Virus record (IMG/VR): IMGVR_UViG_3300042466_000282
Coordinates: 1 to 24,919 of that record
Length of the DNA: 24,919 nucleotides
DNA from: a virus
Direction: 5' to 3' (one strand)
Shown here: positions 15,721 to 21,846 of the stretch, in pieces
Layout: each line of letters starts with the position of its first letter
How positions within the stretch are numbered: position 1 is the stretch's first letter
Notes under the pieces: model-generated
Seen by the model: only the letters and a program-made list of their open reading frames with translations
Databases searched by the model: none
What the model was told of the DNA's origin: nothing
Position numbers and translations under genes: made by a program

Positions 15721-16872
15721 TTAGAAGGCAAAGTAACTATCATCGGTGTAATATTCCTGTCTGATATTAGTAACCGCGTAACGAATCGCATCCATTGCAT
15801 CGTCAAATAATTTGATAGGTTCATCCGTGATTATGTCGCCTACCTTTTTCCATTTGTAGTTATCGTATTCCTTTTTGATTTCTTTAGAATCTTCACAAAA
15901 AACCCCGAACGTTTTAATATTATCAATTCCTTTCTTCACCACCTTGTTTGCGTTTTGTACGTCAAACCCCGCATTATTCATTTCAGCTATTATTTCGGGT
16001 CGTGAGTAATCCGCTAATATCGTAACGTGTTTTTCTACCCCTAACTGATTCATCTTGTCGATTAAGTTCGTAGTAGTAAGATAACTTTCATAGATTACCT
16101 TTTCGATGAAGATGTCATTGTCTACCCAATAGACCCGAACCAATGCAGTAGGGTGATTATACCCGAAGTCTAACCCATAAACATAGTTAACGAATCGTGC
16201 CGGGCGATGGTTAATAAAGTTCCAATTCGAATAAATGTTTGATTTGCTAATGGCTTTTTCTCCAAGTGCATAGATTTGATAAAGTGCTTCATCGGTTCGT
16301 TTTAAATCCTCGATTTGTTTCTTAATGCTTTCAGGTAAAAAAGGATTGTCACGATAAGTTGACTTAATTAATATGCTTTCGTCTTTCGGTAACTCGTAAA
16401 GCCAACTTGAACTCTCGGATGGATTATAATCAAATATCAACTTAAACTCGGTTCGCATATTTAATTGCGTGAAGTCATCGTAATACAATTCATTGGCTTC
16501 ATTGCACCAAGCGACATCACGTTTGCGCCCTCGTATCTTTTGTTCATCGTCAACACTGAAGAATTCAACTATCGAACCATTATCGAACGTGTAGATATGT
16601 TCCGATTTGTTATGTCGTTCCTGTGAATAGATGTTAAGTTCTTTTAGGATTTCGAAGAAGTCACGCATAACCGTCGCTCGTAAAGCAGGGAAAGTCTTTC
16701 GAATAATGCTAACTACCTTCTGCGGATTTTGTAAACTATAAACGATTAGTAATTGACAAAGTGAATAGGTTTTACTTGAACGTGAACCACCTTCGTTAAT
16801 CACAAAACGCACCCCTTTATTCTGAAGTGCGTTAAAGTTCTTTTCGAATATAATTGTGCTGTTTAACTCCAT
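15721..16872 (-). CDS. terL: Terminase large subunit (PBSX type)
   Basis: A 383-residue packaging motor protein, complete in length for the PBSX/Terminase_3 group. The ATPase half has a Walker A variant, GGSRSSKT (residues 28-35), a Walker B-like region ending in the catalytic Glu (DVAWCNEANEL, 119-129), and the coupling-like FDYNPSESSSW. The nuclease half has GLDFGYNHPTAL (Asp235), ILADYS (Asp288) and FDDAMDAIRYA (near 357-366), the three acidic groups that bind metal. It cuts concatemeric DNA and drives it into the procapsid through the portal. The 53-nt gap after the small terminase contains an imperfect dyad (minus TAGGGTAAGTATAACCTA) but no T-run; it may be an operator. Confidence 0.9.
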   Translation of the reverse strand: MELNSTIIFEKNFNALQNKGVRFVINEGGSRSSKTYSLCQLLIVYSLQNPQKVVSIIRKTFPALRATVMRDFFEILKELNIYSQERHNKSEHIYTFDNGSIVEFFSVDDEQKIRGRKRDVAWCNEANELYYDDFTQLNMRTEFKLIFDYNPSESSSWLYELPKDESILIKSTYRDNPFLPESIKKQIEDLKRTDEALYQIYALGEKAISKSNIYSNWNFINHRPARFVNYVYGLDFGYNHPTALVRVYWVDNDIFIEKVIYESYLTTTNLIDKMNQLGVEKHVTILADYSRPEIIAEMNNAGFDVQNANKVVKKGIDNIKTFGVFCEDSKEIKKEYDNYKWKKVGDIITDEPIKLFDDAMDAIRYAVTNIRQEYYTDDSYFAF

Positions 16873-16925
16873 TTGCTCACTTTATACACATTTAGGTTAT
16901 ACTTACCCTATAGATGCGTTTACAA

Positions 16926-17366
16926 TTAATTCGTGTTTGTGTCACTTGGTTTTATGATATTGACTTTGATTTCGTTTATCGATTCACCATTTGTAGTTAC
17001 ATCGCTGCTATCTTTTATTCCAAGTTTACGAGCAATTAGATTAGGGTCAAACAATTTTACTGCTGCTCCTTTGAAATTGTGAACGTAACAATGTTTCCTT
17101 ATATACGCAATGATGGGGGCATATTCAGAATATCTGCCTTCTTTATTCTTTGAGTAATCACCTAAATCGTTTATAATTTCTTGGTTATAAAGGTATACTT
17201 CGAATCCGTCAAAGGTTATAGGTGTTTCAAGTGGGGTTTTAACTTGCTTACCTTCTTTACCAACGTAATCTACTCTATACATTGGGTTTTCTGATTCGTG
17301 TTTTACATACTCTTTGAATAACTGAAGTAGTTTTTCAGGTGTTTCTATTAGTTTAGGTTTTGGCAT
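16926..17366 (-). CDS. terS: Terminase small subunit (gp3-like)
   Basis: A 146-residue protein beginning MPKPKLIETPEKLLQLFKEY, an N-terminal DNA-binding-type helix pair, followed by a conserved block TPITFDGFEVYLYNQEI (about 48-64), YAPIIAYIRKHCYVHNFKGAAVKLFDPNLI (positions about 82-111) and an ARKLGIKDSSDVTTNG C-terminal oligomer-end motif. This arrangement matches small terminase subunits of the P22 gp3-like type, which recognise the packaging site and regulate the large subunit. Directly followed by the large terminase gene. One base separates it from the upstream small gene. Confidence 0.8.
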   Translation of the reverse strand: MPKPKLIETPEKLLQLFKEYVKHESENPMYRVDYVGKEGKQVKTPLETPITFDGFEVYLYNQEIINDLGDYSKNKEGRYSEYAPIIAYIRKHCYVHNFKGAAVKLFDPNLIARKLGIKDSSDVTTNGESINEIKVNIIKPSDTNTN

Positions 17367-17367
17367 T

Positions 17368-17568
17368 TTAATTAGGGTTATATTTATATGTTTCGAATTC
17401 GTCTTTTTCTACTGCGTGAATTTCCATAGCATACAACTTGTAGTCTATGAACACACAATAGTTTATTTCAGCTACTTTCATAATTAATCTTAAAGCATTC
17501 CATTCACTCTTATGTTTAGATGGATTCATAAACACGATGTAATAGTCGCTTTGTAAATATATGCTCAC
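17368..17568 (-). CDS. Small hypothetical protein, GTG start
   Basis: A protein of about 66 residues of unknown function between the 156-residue protein and the small terminase. I place the start at the GTG at 17568-17566, which overlaps the upstream stop as GTGA (4 nt). An in-frame upstream ATG at 17601 would extend it over 33 nt of the previous gene. The protein starts SIYLQSDYYIVFMNPSKHKS after Met and has a central VAEINYCVFIDYKLYAMEIH stretch of alternating hydrophobic residues, suggesting beta strands. It is placed just before the packaging genes. Confidence 0.5.
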   Translation of the reverse strand: MSIYLQSDYYIVFMNPSKHKSEWNALRLIMKVAEINYCVFIDYKLYAMEIHAVEKDEFETYKYNPN

Positions 17569-18035
17569 TTTCTTATTTGTTCGAGTTTTCGTTGCGCCCA
17601 TTCTATTCCGGCATCACCACCCCAAGCTAACCACATTAAACGTCCGCATCCATCACCAAGTTCTTTTTGTGAATTTTGTCTATGTCGTTCAAAACTTGCC
17701 ATTCTTGAAATCGTATCTTCGCTTATTGGTTCGCCTTTTGCTAACTGATTTGCTCGTGCTTTACCTACAGGAGTTCCGCAGCTTCCCCACCCGAACTCTT
17801 CAGCATATCTTAAAGCTATCTTTGCGTTTTCCGTTGCTTGTTCCGGGTAATCATTATAGGTCTTTTGGAATGATTGACGATAATTCATTAATGCTTGTGT
17901 TTTATCGTCTTCCCAAATGGAATTACAAACAGCATATCTTTGAGCGTTATCGGGATAGTCATTATTCGCCTTTTCGCTGCTCATACAACGTTTAATAAAT
18001 TCGTCTTTTGTTTCGTTAGGCTTAGGATTTGGCAT
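17565..18035 (-). CDS. Conserved phage protein with YP-x-x-A-Q and GWGSCGTPVGKARA motifs
   Basis: A 156-residue protein of two parts. Residues 1-42 (MPNPKPNETKDEFIKRCM and YPDNAQRYAVCNSIW) form a short helical element found in many phage proteins, including some attached to prohead proteases. Residues about 77-150 hold a conserved block: GWGSCGTPVGKARANQLA, then ISEDTISRMASFERH, and GDGCGRLMWLAWGGDAGIEWA. The second block is widespread in phage proteins but has no assigned activity that I know. Several invariant Cys, Gly, Arg and Trp suggest a specific fold or metal site rather than simple filler. It lies between the sigma-like protein and the small terminase. Function unknown. Confidence 0.6.
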   Translation of the reverse strand: MPNPKPNETKDEFIKRCMSSEKANNDYPDNAQRYAVCNSIWEDDKTQALMNYRQSFQKTYNDYPEQATENAKIALRYAEEFGWGSCGTPVGKARANQLAKGEPISEDTISRMASFERHRQNSQKELGDGCGRLMWLAWGGDAGIEWAQRKLEQIRK

Positions 18036-18264
18036 TCTTTCTTCGTCTTTTTGGCTTTTCTTCGATAGGTTCTTCGATTTCTTCTTGTTCTATTCCCGTG
18101 TAACTTATTGCTTCAGGTTCAAACAAGTAACCTAATCCGATTGACTGATAGTAATTGAATCGTTTAGGGTCAAGTTTATCGACTTCAATTCGTCTTTGTC
18201 CCAATACGGAATCATATTTAATAATCACTTTCCCTTTGTGTTCGTCTTTAATTTTCATTTTCAA
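18022..18264 (-). CDS. Small conserved phage protein
   Basis: An 80-residue protein, with either Met1 or Met3 (18258) as start. N-terminal half is beta-type (KGKVIIKYDSVLGQRRIEV), followed by a conserved DPKRFNYYQSIGLGYLFE segment (about 32-49), an acidic EEIEEPIEE stretch and a basic KPKRRRKN tail, the last suggesting nucleic acid or acidic-protein contact. It overlaps the sigma-like gene by 17 nt and the following gene by 14 nt. Small proteins of this pattern occur near the terminase genes in Bacteroidetes phages. Function unknown. Confidence 0.6.
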   Translation of the reverse strand: MKMKIKDEHKGKVIIKYDSVLGQRRIEVDKLDPKRFNYYQSIGLGYLFEPEAISYTGIEQEEIEEPIEEKPKRRRKNAKS

Positions 18265-18841
18265 GTTTTATTCGTTTTAAATCTTCTTTTATTTCTTTAA
18301 TCCAATAATGCGCTGTAACGTACGGAAGGTTAAAATATTTACCCATTGCTCTTGAAGTAGTGTAACCTTTATCGTAGTATGCTTCAAATATAATTAACTT
18401 AATCCTATCTTGAATCGTGTTTCTATAGATTTCAATGCAGGATTTATGAAGTTGATATTTTCGTTCCTGTTCTATCTTATATATTAAATCGCTATCGTCA
18501 TTTGTTTCGTTATTCGTGTATTCGATAGCCGTGACTGATTCGTCTTTATTAGATTGTGAAGTGTTCCACAATATTTGCTTTTTGATTGTGTTTAATAGAT
18601 AGCTTTTAACTTCGTTTTCCGTGTTTATATCGGGGTTTAGTTCTACTAAGTAAAGATAAGCGTTATTGATTACTACATCGGCTGTAATAGTGCTATTCAT
18701 TCTCACCAAGAAATAATTAGTGTACTTGCGTATTTCAGCGTAATTCGTGTTTATGTACCGGTCAAGTATTGCTTTCAAACCACGACATAAAATCTTTGAA
18801 CCAAACCCGCCTTCGAACGTTGGAGCAAAAACATTCTCCAT
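18248..18841 (-). CDS. Sigma-factor-like DNA-binding protein (putative late regulator)
   Basis: A 197-residue protein resembling a short sigma-70-family factor. Residues about 28-98 look like region 2 (helices YAEIRKYTNYFLVRMN, TADVVINNAYLYLVE and KSYLLNTIKKQILW). Residues about 138-190 look like region 4: helix DRIKLIIFEAYYDKG followed by helix-turn-helix TTSRAMGKYFNLPYVTAHYW and a basic tail. It lies just before the packaging and structural genes, the position of late-transcription regulators in many phages. The ATG start at 18841 gives an 80-nt overlap with the preceding gene; a TTG at 18778 (MKAILDRYINTN) would reduce that to 17 nt. Region 2 is degenerate, so a phage-specific DNA-binding protein is the alternative. 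Confidence 0.55.
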   Translation of the reverse strand: MENVFAPTFEGGFGSKILCRGLKAILDRYINTNYAEIRKYTNYFLVRMNSTITADVVINNAYLYLVELNPDINTENEVKSYLLNTIKKQILWNTSQSNKDESVTAIEYTNNETNDDSDLIYKIEQERKYQLHKSCIEIYRNTIQDRIKLIIFEAYYDKGYTTSRAMGKYFNLPYVTAHYWIKEIKEDLKRIKLENEN

Positions 18842-18965
18842 CCTTTTTTCCCGTTTTTAGTTCCTTAATCTTTTTTAACTTATTCAAACTAACCTTTGAA
18901 TACTTAATGACATCTTCTGAAGCGTTTATCTCGTTGATTACTTCAAGTTCAACTTGTTCAAACAT
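18762..18965 (-). CDS. Small Cys-containing conserved phage protein
   Basis: A protein of about 67 residues from MFEQVELEVINEINASEDVI to the stop at 18762. The longer in-frame start at 19001 adds only 12 residues encoded inside the preceding gene. The C-terminal part has ELKTGKKDGECFCSNVRRRVW then FKDFMSWFE, a recurrent pattern of small Bacteroidetes phage proteins, with a CFC pair that may bind metal or disulfide. Its 3' part overlaps the 5' part of the sigma-like gene in another frame. Its 5' part overlaps the membrane protein gene by 28 nt. Function unknown. Confidence 0.5.
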   Translation of the reverse strand: MFEQVELEVINEINASEDVIKYSKVSLNKLKKIKELKTGKKDGECFCSNVRRRVWFKDFMSWFESNT

Positions 18966-19192
18966 ATATCTATAGTAAAAGCAATTAACGCACCTAAACA
19001 AGCTAACTGAAAGCTACCGGTATAAATTAAGGTTGACCAAAACGACCAACATTTCCAACATCCTAAAGACGAATGAATATAGTTCGATAAATGGGTAACT
19101 TTAATTTGAGTAAATATAAAATCAAAAAGCAGCTGCAGGGGTTCGAAGTTAACAAACCACCAAGCAACTGCTACAATCAGTATTAAATTCAT
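18938..19192 (-). CDS. Small two-segment membrane protein
   Basis: An 84-residue hydrophobic protein with two likely membrane spans: residues 1-14 (MNLILIVAVAWWFV), continuing after a short break into LQLLFDFIFTQI, and residues about 52-77 (STLIYTGSFQLACLGALIAF). Between them lies GCWKCWSFW, a CxxC motif flanked by Trp. No catalytic site is visible. It is not beside the lysis genes, so a holin role is less likely, though possible; it may modify the host membrane or exclude other phages. It follows the zinc-ribbon gene by 3 nt and so shares the promoter at 19579-19607. Confidence 0.55.
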   Translation of the reverse strand: MNLILIVAVAWWFVNFEPLQLLFDFIFTQIKVTHLSNYIHSSLGCWKCWSFWSTLIYTGSFQLACLGALIAFTIDICLNKLNLK

Positions 19193-19195
19193 AGC

Positions 19196-19555
19196 CTAAT
19201 TTTCGGCTAATTTATACAATTTTTTTTGATAGTTCAACAAACGACCTAAAGCACGAGCGCAAGTGTCTAACCTATAAACGTATTTATCCGCTAATTCGTG
19301 TAACAAACCTTTCTTACAAGTCATTATCATATCTGAATGTAACCTCATTCGTGTTTGCATCCCTTGTATCATATCTTCTATTATTCCCATACGGTCTTCT
19401 ACTTCGTCTTTATCTAAGGCTACTCCTTTACCATCGCAAGACATACAAGTAAAGTCAACAGGGTTTTGTTCATAAGGTATATGCGTATCGTTTAAATCGA
19501 TTGTTACATAACCATCTCCATCACATTCAGGGCAATTCATAAATAAATTTTTCAT
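19196..19555 (-). CDS. Zinc-ribbon protein with DnaJ-type CxxCxGxG motifs
   Basis: A 119-residue protein. CPECDGDG (Cys8, Cys11) and CMSCDGKG (Cys37, Cys40) match the DnaJ central CxxCxGxG repeat, forming one zinc site. Residues 50-119 are helical and charged (DRMGIIEDMIQGMQTRMRLH, then LLHELADKYVYRLDTCARAL), likely coiled coil. The start is MKNLFMNCPEC; MNCPEC at 19540 is an alternative. The promoter at 19579-19607 lies just upstream. The first codons (ATGAAAAATTTATTTA) are identical to those of the ERF gene. It is the first gene of the middle transcript. Function unknown; no J-domain. Confidence 0.65.
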   Translation of the reverse strand: MKNLFMNCPECDGDGYVTIDLNDTHIPYEQNPVDFTCMSCDGKGVALDKDEVEDRMGIIEDMIQGMQTRMRLHSDMIMTCKKGLLHELADKYVYRLDTCARALGRLLNYQKKLYKLAEN

Positions 19556-19578
19556 AATAAATAGTTTTAATTGTTGAA

Positions 19579-19607
19579 CAAATATAATTATATTTTTTAA
19601 TATAACT
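19579..19607 (-). promoter_or_regulatory. Repeated phage promoter, copy P1
   Basis: Minus strand: AGTTATATTAA is followed 18 nt from the TATATT start by TATATTTG (19586-19579), the Bacteroidetes -7 element. Then comes TTC, AACAATTAAAA (19575-19565) and the ATG at 19555. It restarts transcription after the terminator at 19613-19648. Copies P2 (22394-22423) and P3 (22827-22855) have the same layout. Confidence 0.75.
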
Positions 19608-19612
19608 ACAAA

Positions 19613-19648
19613 AAGAATAAAAAAAAGCGGAATTTTTTACGTTCCGCC
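19613..19648 (-). terminator. Intrinsic terminator of the early block
   Basis: Minus-strand GCGGAA-CGTAAAAAA-TTCCGC forms a 6-bp stem with a 9-nt loop, followed by eight T residues. It separates the early block ending with the HTH gene from the middle block beginning at promoter P1. Confidence 0.8.
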
Positions 19649-19658
19649 TTCCGACCGT

Positions 19659-19727
19659 GTTACCACAATCCAAAAATGATTCAGTAAGTGTTCTAATGGT
19701 AACTATCTGAATACGTTATTTACTGAA
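19659..19727 (-). ncRNA. Possible pseudoknotted RNA element 3' of the HTH gene
   Basis: Two inverted repeats interleave. TTACTGAA (19720-19727, in the HTH coding end) matches TTCAGTAA (19680-19687), and TGGTAAC (19697-19703) matches GTTACCA (19659-19665). An additional 6-bp pair is ATTCAG (19679-19684) with CTGAAT (19707-19712), an alternative to the first. In the minus-strand RNA this gives an H-type pseudoknot topology just before the terminator. Repeats of this length may occur by chance. Confidence 0.25.
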
Positions 19728-19919
19728 GAACTCCCCGAGTCGTTCTATTGACTTACTCGATAGGTTACTTCCGCTCATAAATTTATGAAGATTAGGTTGT
19801 CTTATACCTACTTCTTTTGAAAAAGCGTTTAAGCTGATTTCGTGTTTTTGTAGGTAGTGTTTAACCATTGACCGTGTTACTTCATTCGCTTCGCTTAAAA
19901 CCTTTGCTTGCTCTCTCAT
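19716..19919 (-). CDS. Small XRE-like helix-turn-helix protein
   Basis: A 67-residue protein with a helix-turn-helix typical of XRE/Cro-type regulators: ISLNAFSKEVGIRQPNLHKF (about residues 28-47), then MSGSNLSSKSIERLGEFF. It probably controls phage transcription as a small repressor or Cro-like factor. It is the last gene of the early block, with its ATG overlapping the previous stop (ATGA). Its 3' end and the next 55 bases contain interleaved inverted repeats that could be operator dyads or an RNA fold. No dimerisation or cleavage domain is present, so it is not a CI-type cleavable repressor. Confidence 0.7.
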   Translation of the reverse strand: MREQAKVLSEANEVTRSMVKHYLQKHEISLNAFSKEVGIRQPNLHKFMSGSNLSSKSIERLGEFFSK

Positions 19920-20161
19920 AAGTTACCTAAAAAATCATCAAAACCTTTGTTGTTATAACTTGGTCTTCCTGTTGGCTTTGCTTGTTCCTGAACGGGTTTA
20001 AAACTTAGACTCTGAAATTTTCCGTTTTTACCTTCCTTAACCCAACTGCTAACGTAATATTCTACTCCGTTAATTGTAGCTTTCCCGTTGTAATGGGGGT
20101 GCGTTTCTTTTTCTCGCTTGTCGTTAGTGAATAACGCTCCGCTGTTTTCTCTTTTTTCCAT
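19916..20161 (-). CDS. Small conserved phage protein
   Basis: An 81-residue protein starting MEKRENSGALFTNDKREKE at 20161, a typical start in this family: 1 nt after the stop of the previous gene. A longer frame from 20200 would overlap the upstream gene. The middle has HPHYNGKATINGVEYYVSSW and EGKNGKFQSLSFKPV, a compact beta pattern common to small proteins in the replication/recombination region of many phages. The C-terminus, GRPSYNNKGFDDFLGNL, ends in a short acidic/hydrophobic motif of the type that docks to single-stranded-DNA-binding or clamp partners. That interaction is only a suggestion. Confidence 0.65.
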   Translation of the reverse strand: MEKRENSGALFTNDKREKETHPHYNGKATINGVEYYVSSWVKEGKNGKFQSLSFKPVQEQAKPTGRPSYNNKGFDDFLGNL

Positions 20162-20162
20162 T

Positions 20163-20348
20163 TTACTTTGTTTTAATATATAACCTTTTAAATCTTTCAA
20201 CCGAACAACAAAACTCTGTTATAGGGTTTGTTTCATATTGTCTTATAGTTTCGTACCAAAGTTTATCCTTTTTAAAGTCTTTGATTTGTACTACTTGCTC
20301 TCGGGTCGTGTTTTTGTAGTAACCCATTACTTTTAAATCTTCATTCAT
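20163..20348 (-). CDS. Small hypothetical protein
   Basis: A 61-residue basic protein of unknown function between the exonuclease and the 81-residue protein. It contains LKVMGYYKNTTREQVVQIKD and two Cys (FCCSVERF), with no recognised domain. The ATG overlaps the upstream stop (ATGA), and the stop is one base from the next ATG, so it is part of the same coupled operon. Short, but supported by both overlaps. Confidence 0.5.
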   Translation of the reverse strand: MNEDLKVMGYYKNTTREQVVQIKDFKKDKLWYETIRQYETNPITEFCCSVERFKRLYIKTK

Positions 20349-21016
20349 AATTCTAAAATTAAATTGTTATAATATTCTCTTGCTAACTCTATTCGTTCTT
20401 TAATTTGCTCTATTACACTTTCGTCTTTTGCTATTTTAAAGACCTTGACACGCTTTTCTTTTGGTATGTGGTCAAAGTTATGTTTCTTCTGCACAAAATC
20501 TCTTACATCTAAACTTTCATCTATTAACCCTTGTTTCCAATGTTCACGCCTTACCTCATCTTCTACAATCTGAAAAGGTGTGTTTACAAGGCAGTAACAA
20601 AGTAACGCTTCTTCTTTTCCCGTTAACCACATATATCCCTGAAGTTGATAGTAATAATCTTTGTTAGGGCATTCAGTTTCAAAAAATGGAAACGTAGTTG
20701 CATCCCAACTGCATTTAACATCCAAAAGAATTTCATTCGTGTTTACGTCGGGTGTTCCTGTTAAATAATCGTTGGTTAGGTTTTCTTCATTCTTGTAAAT
20801 AAAGCCTAAGTTCAACACATCGTTAACAAGTACTATGCCTTCGTCTTCTACTTCGTTACCTTTGTCCGTGTACCTACTCCAGAACTCCTTACGTATTCCG
20901 TATTTATGTTCGATTGCAAGTTCCTGAATGTAGGTTTTAGTAGTTTTAGAAAGAACTTCCCCTTTTGTTTTAGGGGAAGTCATCAATTTTCCTATTTGTG
21001 AAGCTCTTATTTTCAT
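20345..21016 (-). CDS. YqaJ/lambda-exo-type recombination exonuclease
   Basis: A 223-residue PD-(D/E)XK nuclease. Seen: MKIRASQIGKLMTSPK at the start (YqaJ-type), the acidic helix DKGNEVEDEG (51-60), GTPDV with Asp90, the core LLDVKCSWD (Asp99 and Lys101), and the QxxxY helix YYYQLQGYMWLTG (Gln124/Tyr128). Together these form the metal-dependent 5'-3' exonuclease that digests one strand of double-stranded ends. Its partner is the ERF annealing protein two genes upstream, so the pair is a lambda Red/RecET-like recombination system. The start overlaps the ParB-like stop by one base. Confidence 0.85.
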   Translation of the reverse strand: MKIRASQIGKLMTSPKTKGEVLSKTTKTYIQELAIEHKYGIRKEFWSRYTDKGNEVEDEGIVLVNDVLNLGFIYKNEENLTNDYLTGTPDVNTNEILLDVKCSWDATTFPFFETECPNKDYYYQLQGYMWLTGKEEALLCYCLVNTPFQIVEDEVRREHWKQGLIDESLDVRDFVQKKHNFDHIPKEKRVKVFKIAKDESVIEQIKERIELAREYYNNLILEL

Positions 21017-21837
21017 TAGTATCTAAGGCTTACTTTGTTTCTACTCTTATAATTGTAAATATCTTCAATTAAAGTTTTGTATTGTTCACGATTAGCACAA
21101 TCTACCATTGCTGTTGGTTGTAATCTTATTTTATGCATAAAATCATTAAAATCAAATGTTTCTTTTTGAAGTAAACCCATCATTGTTTGAACAAAACTTG
21201 AACGATTATAGTTAGAATAATAAGATTTTATCATTCGTATTTTATTAGCCATATCTTGTGCTAAATCAATATCTCCACATCTCCAAGTTCCTTGTTCAAA
21301 TATTTGAGCGTTTGAATCTAATTTTACACCTTTAGATATTTGTAACGCCAAACTTCTTGACGAACCACTACCAGTATTTTGACATAATGCAATACAATCA
21401 GTAAAAACATAATCATCATTTTTATTTGCGAATTCTCGAAGTTTAATATAAGATTCTATTCCCATATTGGCATATCCCTCCATAAAATCTTTTTTAGTCC
21501 AATTCTTTTGGTTAAGATTTAATGTGTGAACTTCGCTTAATGAATATCCATTTACAATAATGTAATAAACAAATGATTCAGCTTCTTTGGCAGCCATTAA
21601 ACGATGTTGCCCGTCTATTACTTCCATTCGTTCATTAACTAAAATTGGGTTACACTTCATTCCATAAACACGAATTGAATCAGCTAATCGCTTAATGTGT
21701 TGTAAATTTGGAACTCTGTTTCCGTCAATCTGTTTAAAAATTGATAAATCACTTGTTTGATAAACCTTGTTTACCTCTTTTGCTGTTTGCACGTGGTTAC
21801 TGTACTTCGCCATTGGTGCTGCTGTTGTGTTATACAT
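21016..21837 (-). CDS. ParB/Srx-fold protein
   Basis: A 273-residue protein with a ParB N-terminal-type domain. IDGNRVPNLQHIKRLADSI (about 37-55) leads to NPILVNERMEVIDGQHRL (63-80), where DGQHR is the ParB/Srx signature (GExR-like; Gly76, Arg79). The rest is mainly helical (KKDFMEGYANMGIESYIKL and the SGSSRSLALQISKGV segment). In phages such proteins are DNA-binding or nuclease-like factors associated with replication or methylation. Lying between ERF and the exonuclease, it may act in recombination or replication. It follows ERF after 9 nt. Met9 (21813) is an alternative start. Confidence 0.7.
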   Translation of the reverse strand: MYNTTAAPMAKYSNHVQTAKEVNKVYQTSDLSIFKQIDGNRVPNLQHIKRLADSIRVYGMKCNPILVNERMEVIDGQHRLMAAKEAESFVYYIIVNGYSLSEVHTLNLNQKNWTKKDFMEGYANMGIESYIKLREFANKNDDYVFTDCIALCQNTGSGSSRSLALQISKGVKLDSNAQIFEQGTWRCGDIDLAQDMANKIRMIKSYYSNYNRSSFVQTMMGLLQKETFDFNDFMHKIRLQPTAMVDCANREQYKTLIEDIYNYKSRNKVSLRY

Positions 21838-21846
21838 AGCTTTTAA

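Noticed and set aside
16893-16910. Imperfect dyad TAGGGTA/TAACCTA before the large terminase gene
   Set aside because: One mismatch and no T-run; not a terminator, and no second copy to support an operator.
17561-17995. Plus-strand 144-codon open frame
   Set aside because: Antisense to the conserved 156-residue protein, which has clear motifs.
20165-20190. GTTATATATTAAAA resembling the promoter box before the gene at 20161
   Set aside because: No TATATTTG at the right distance, and it is within coding sequence of the preceding gene.
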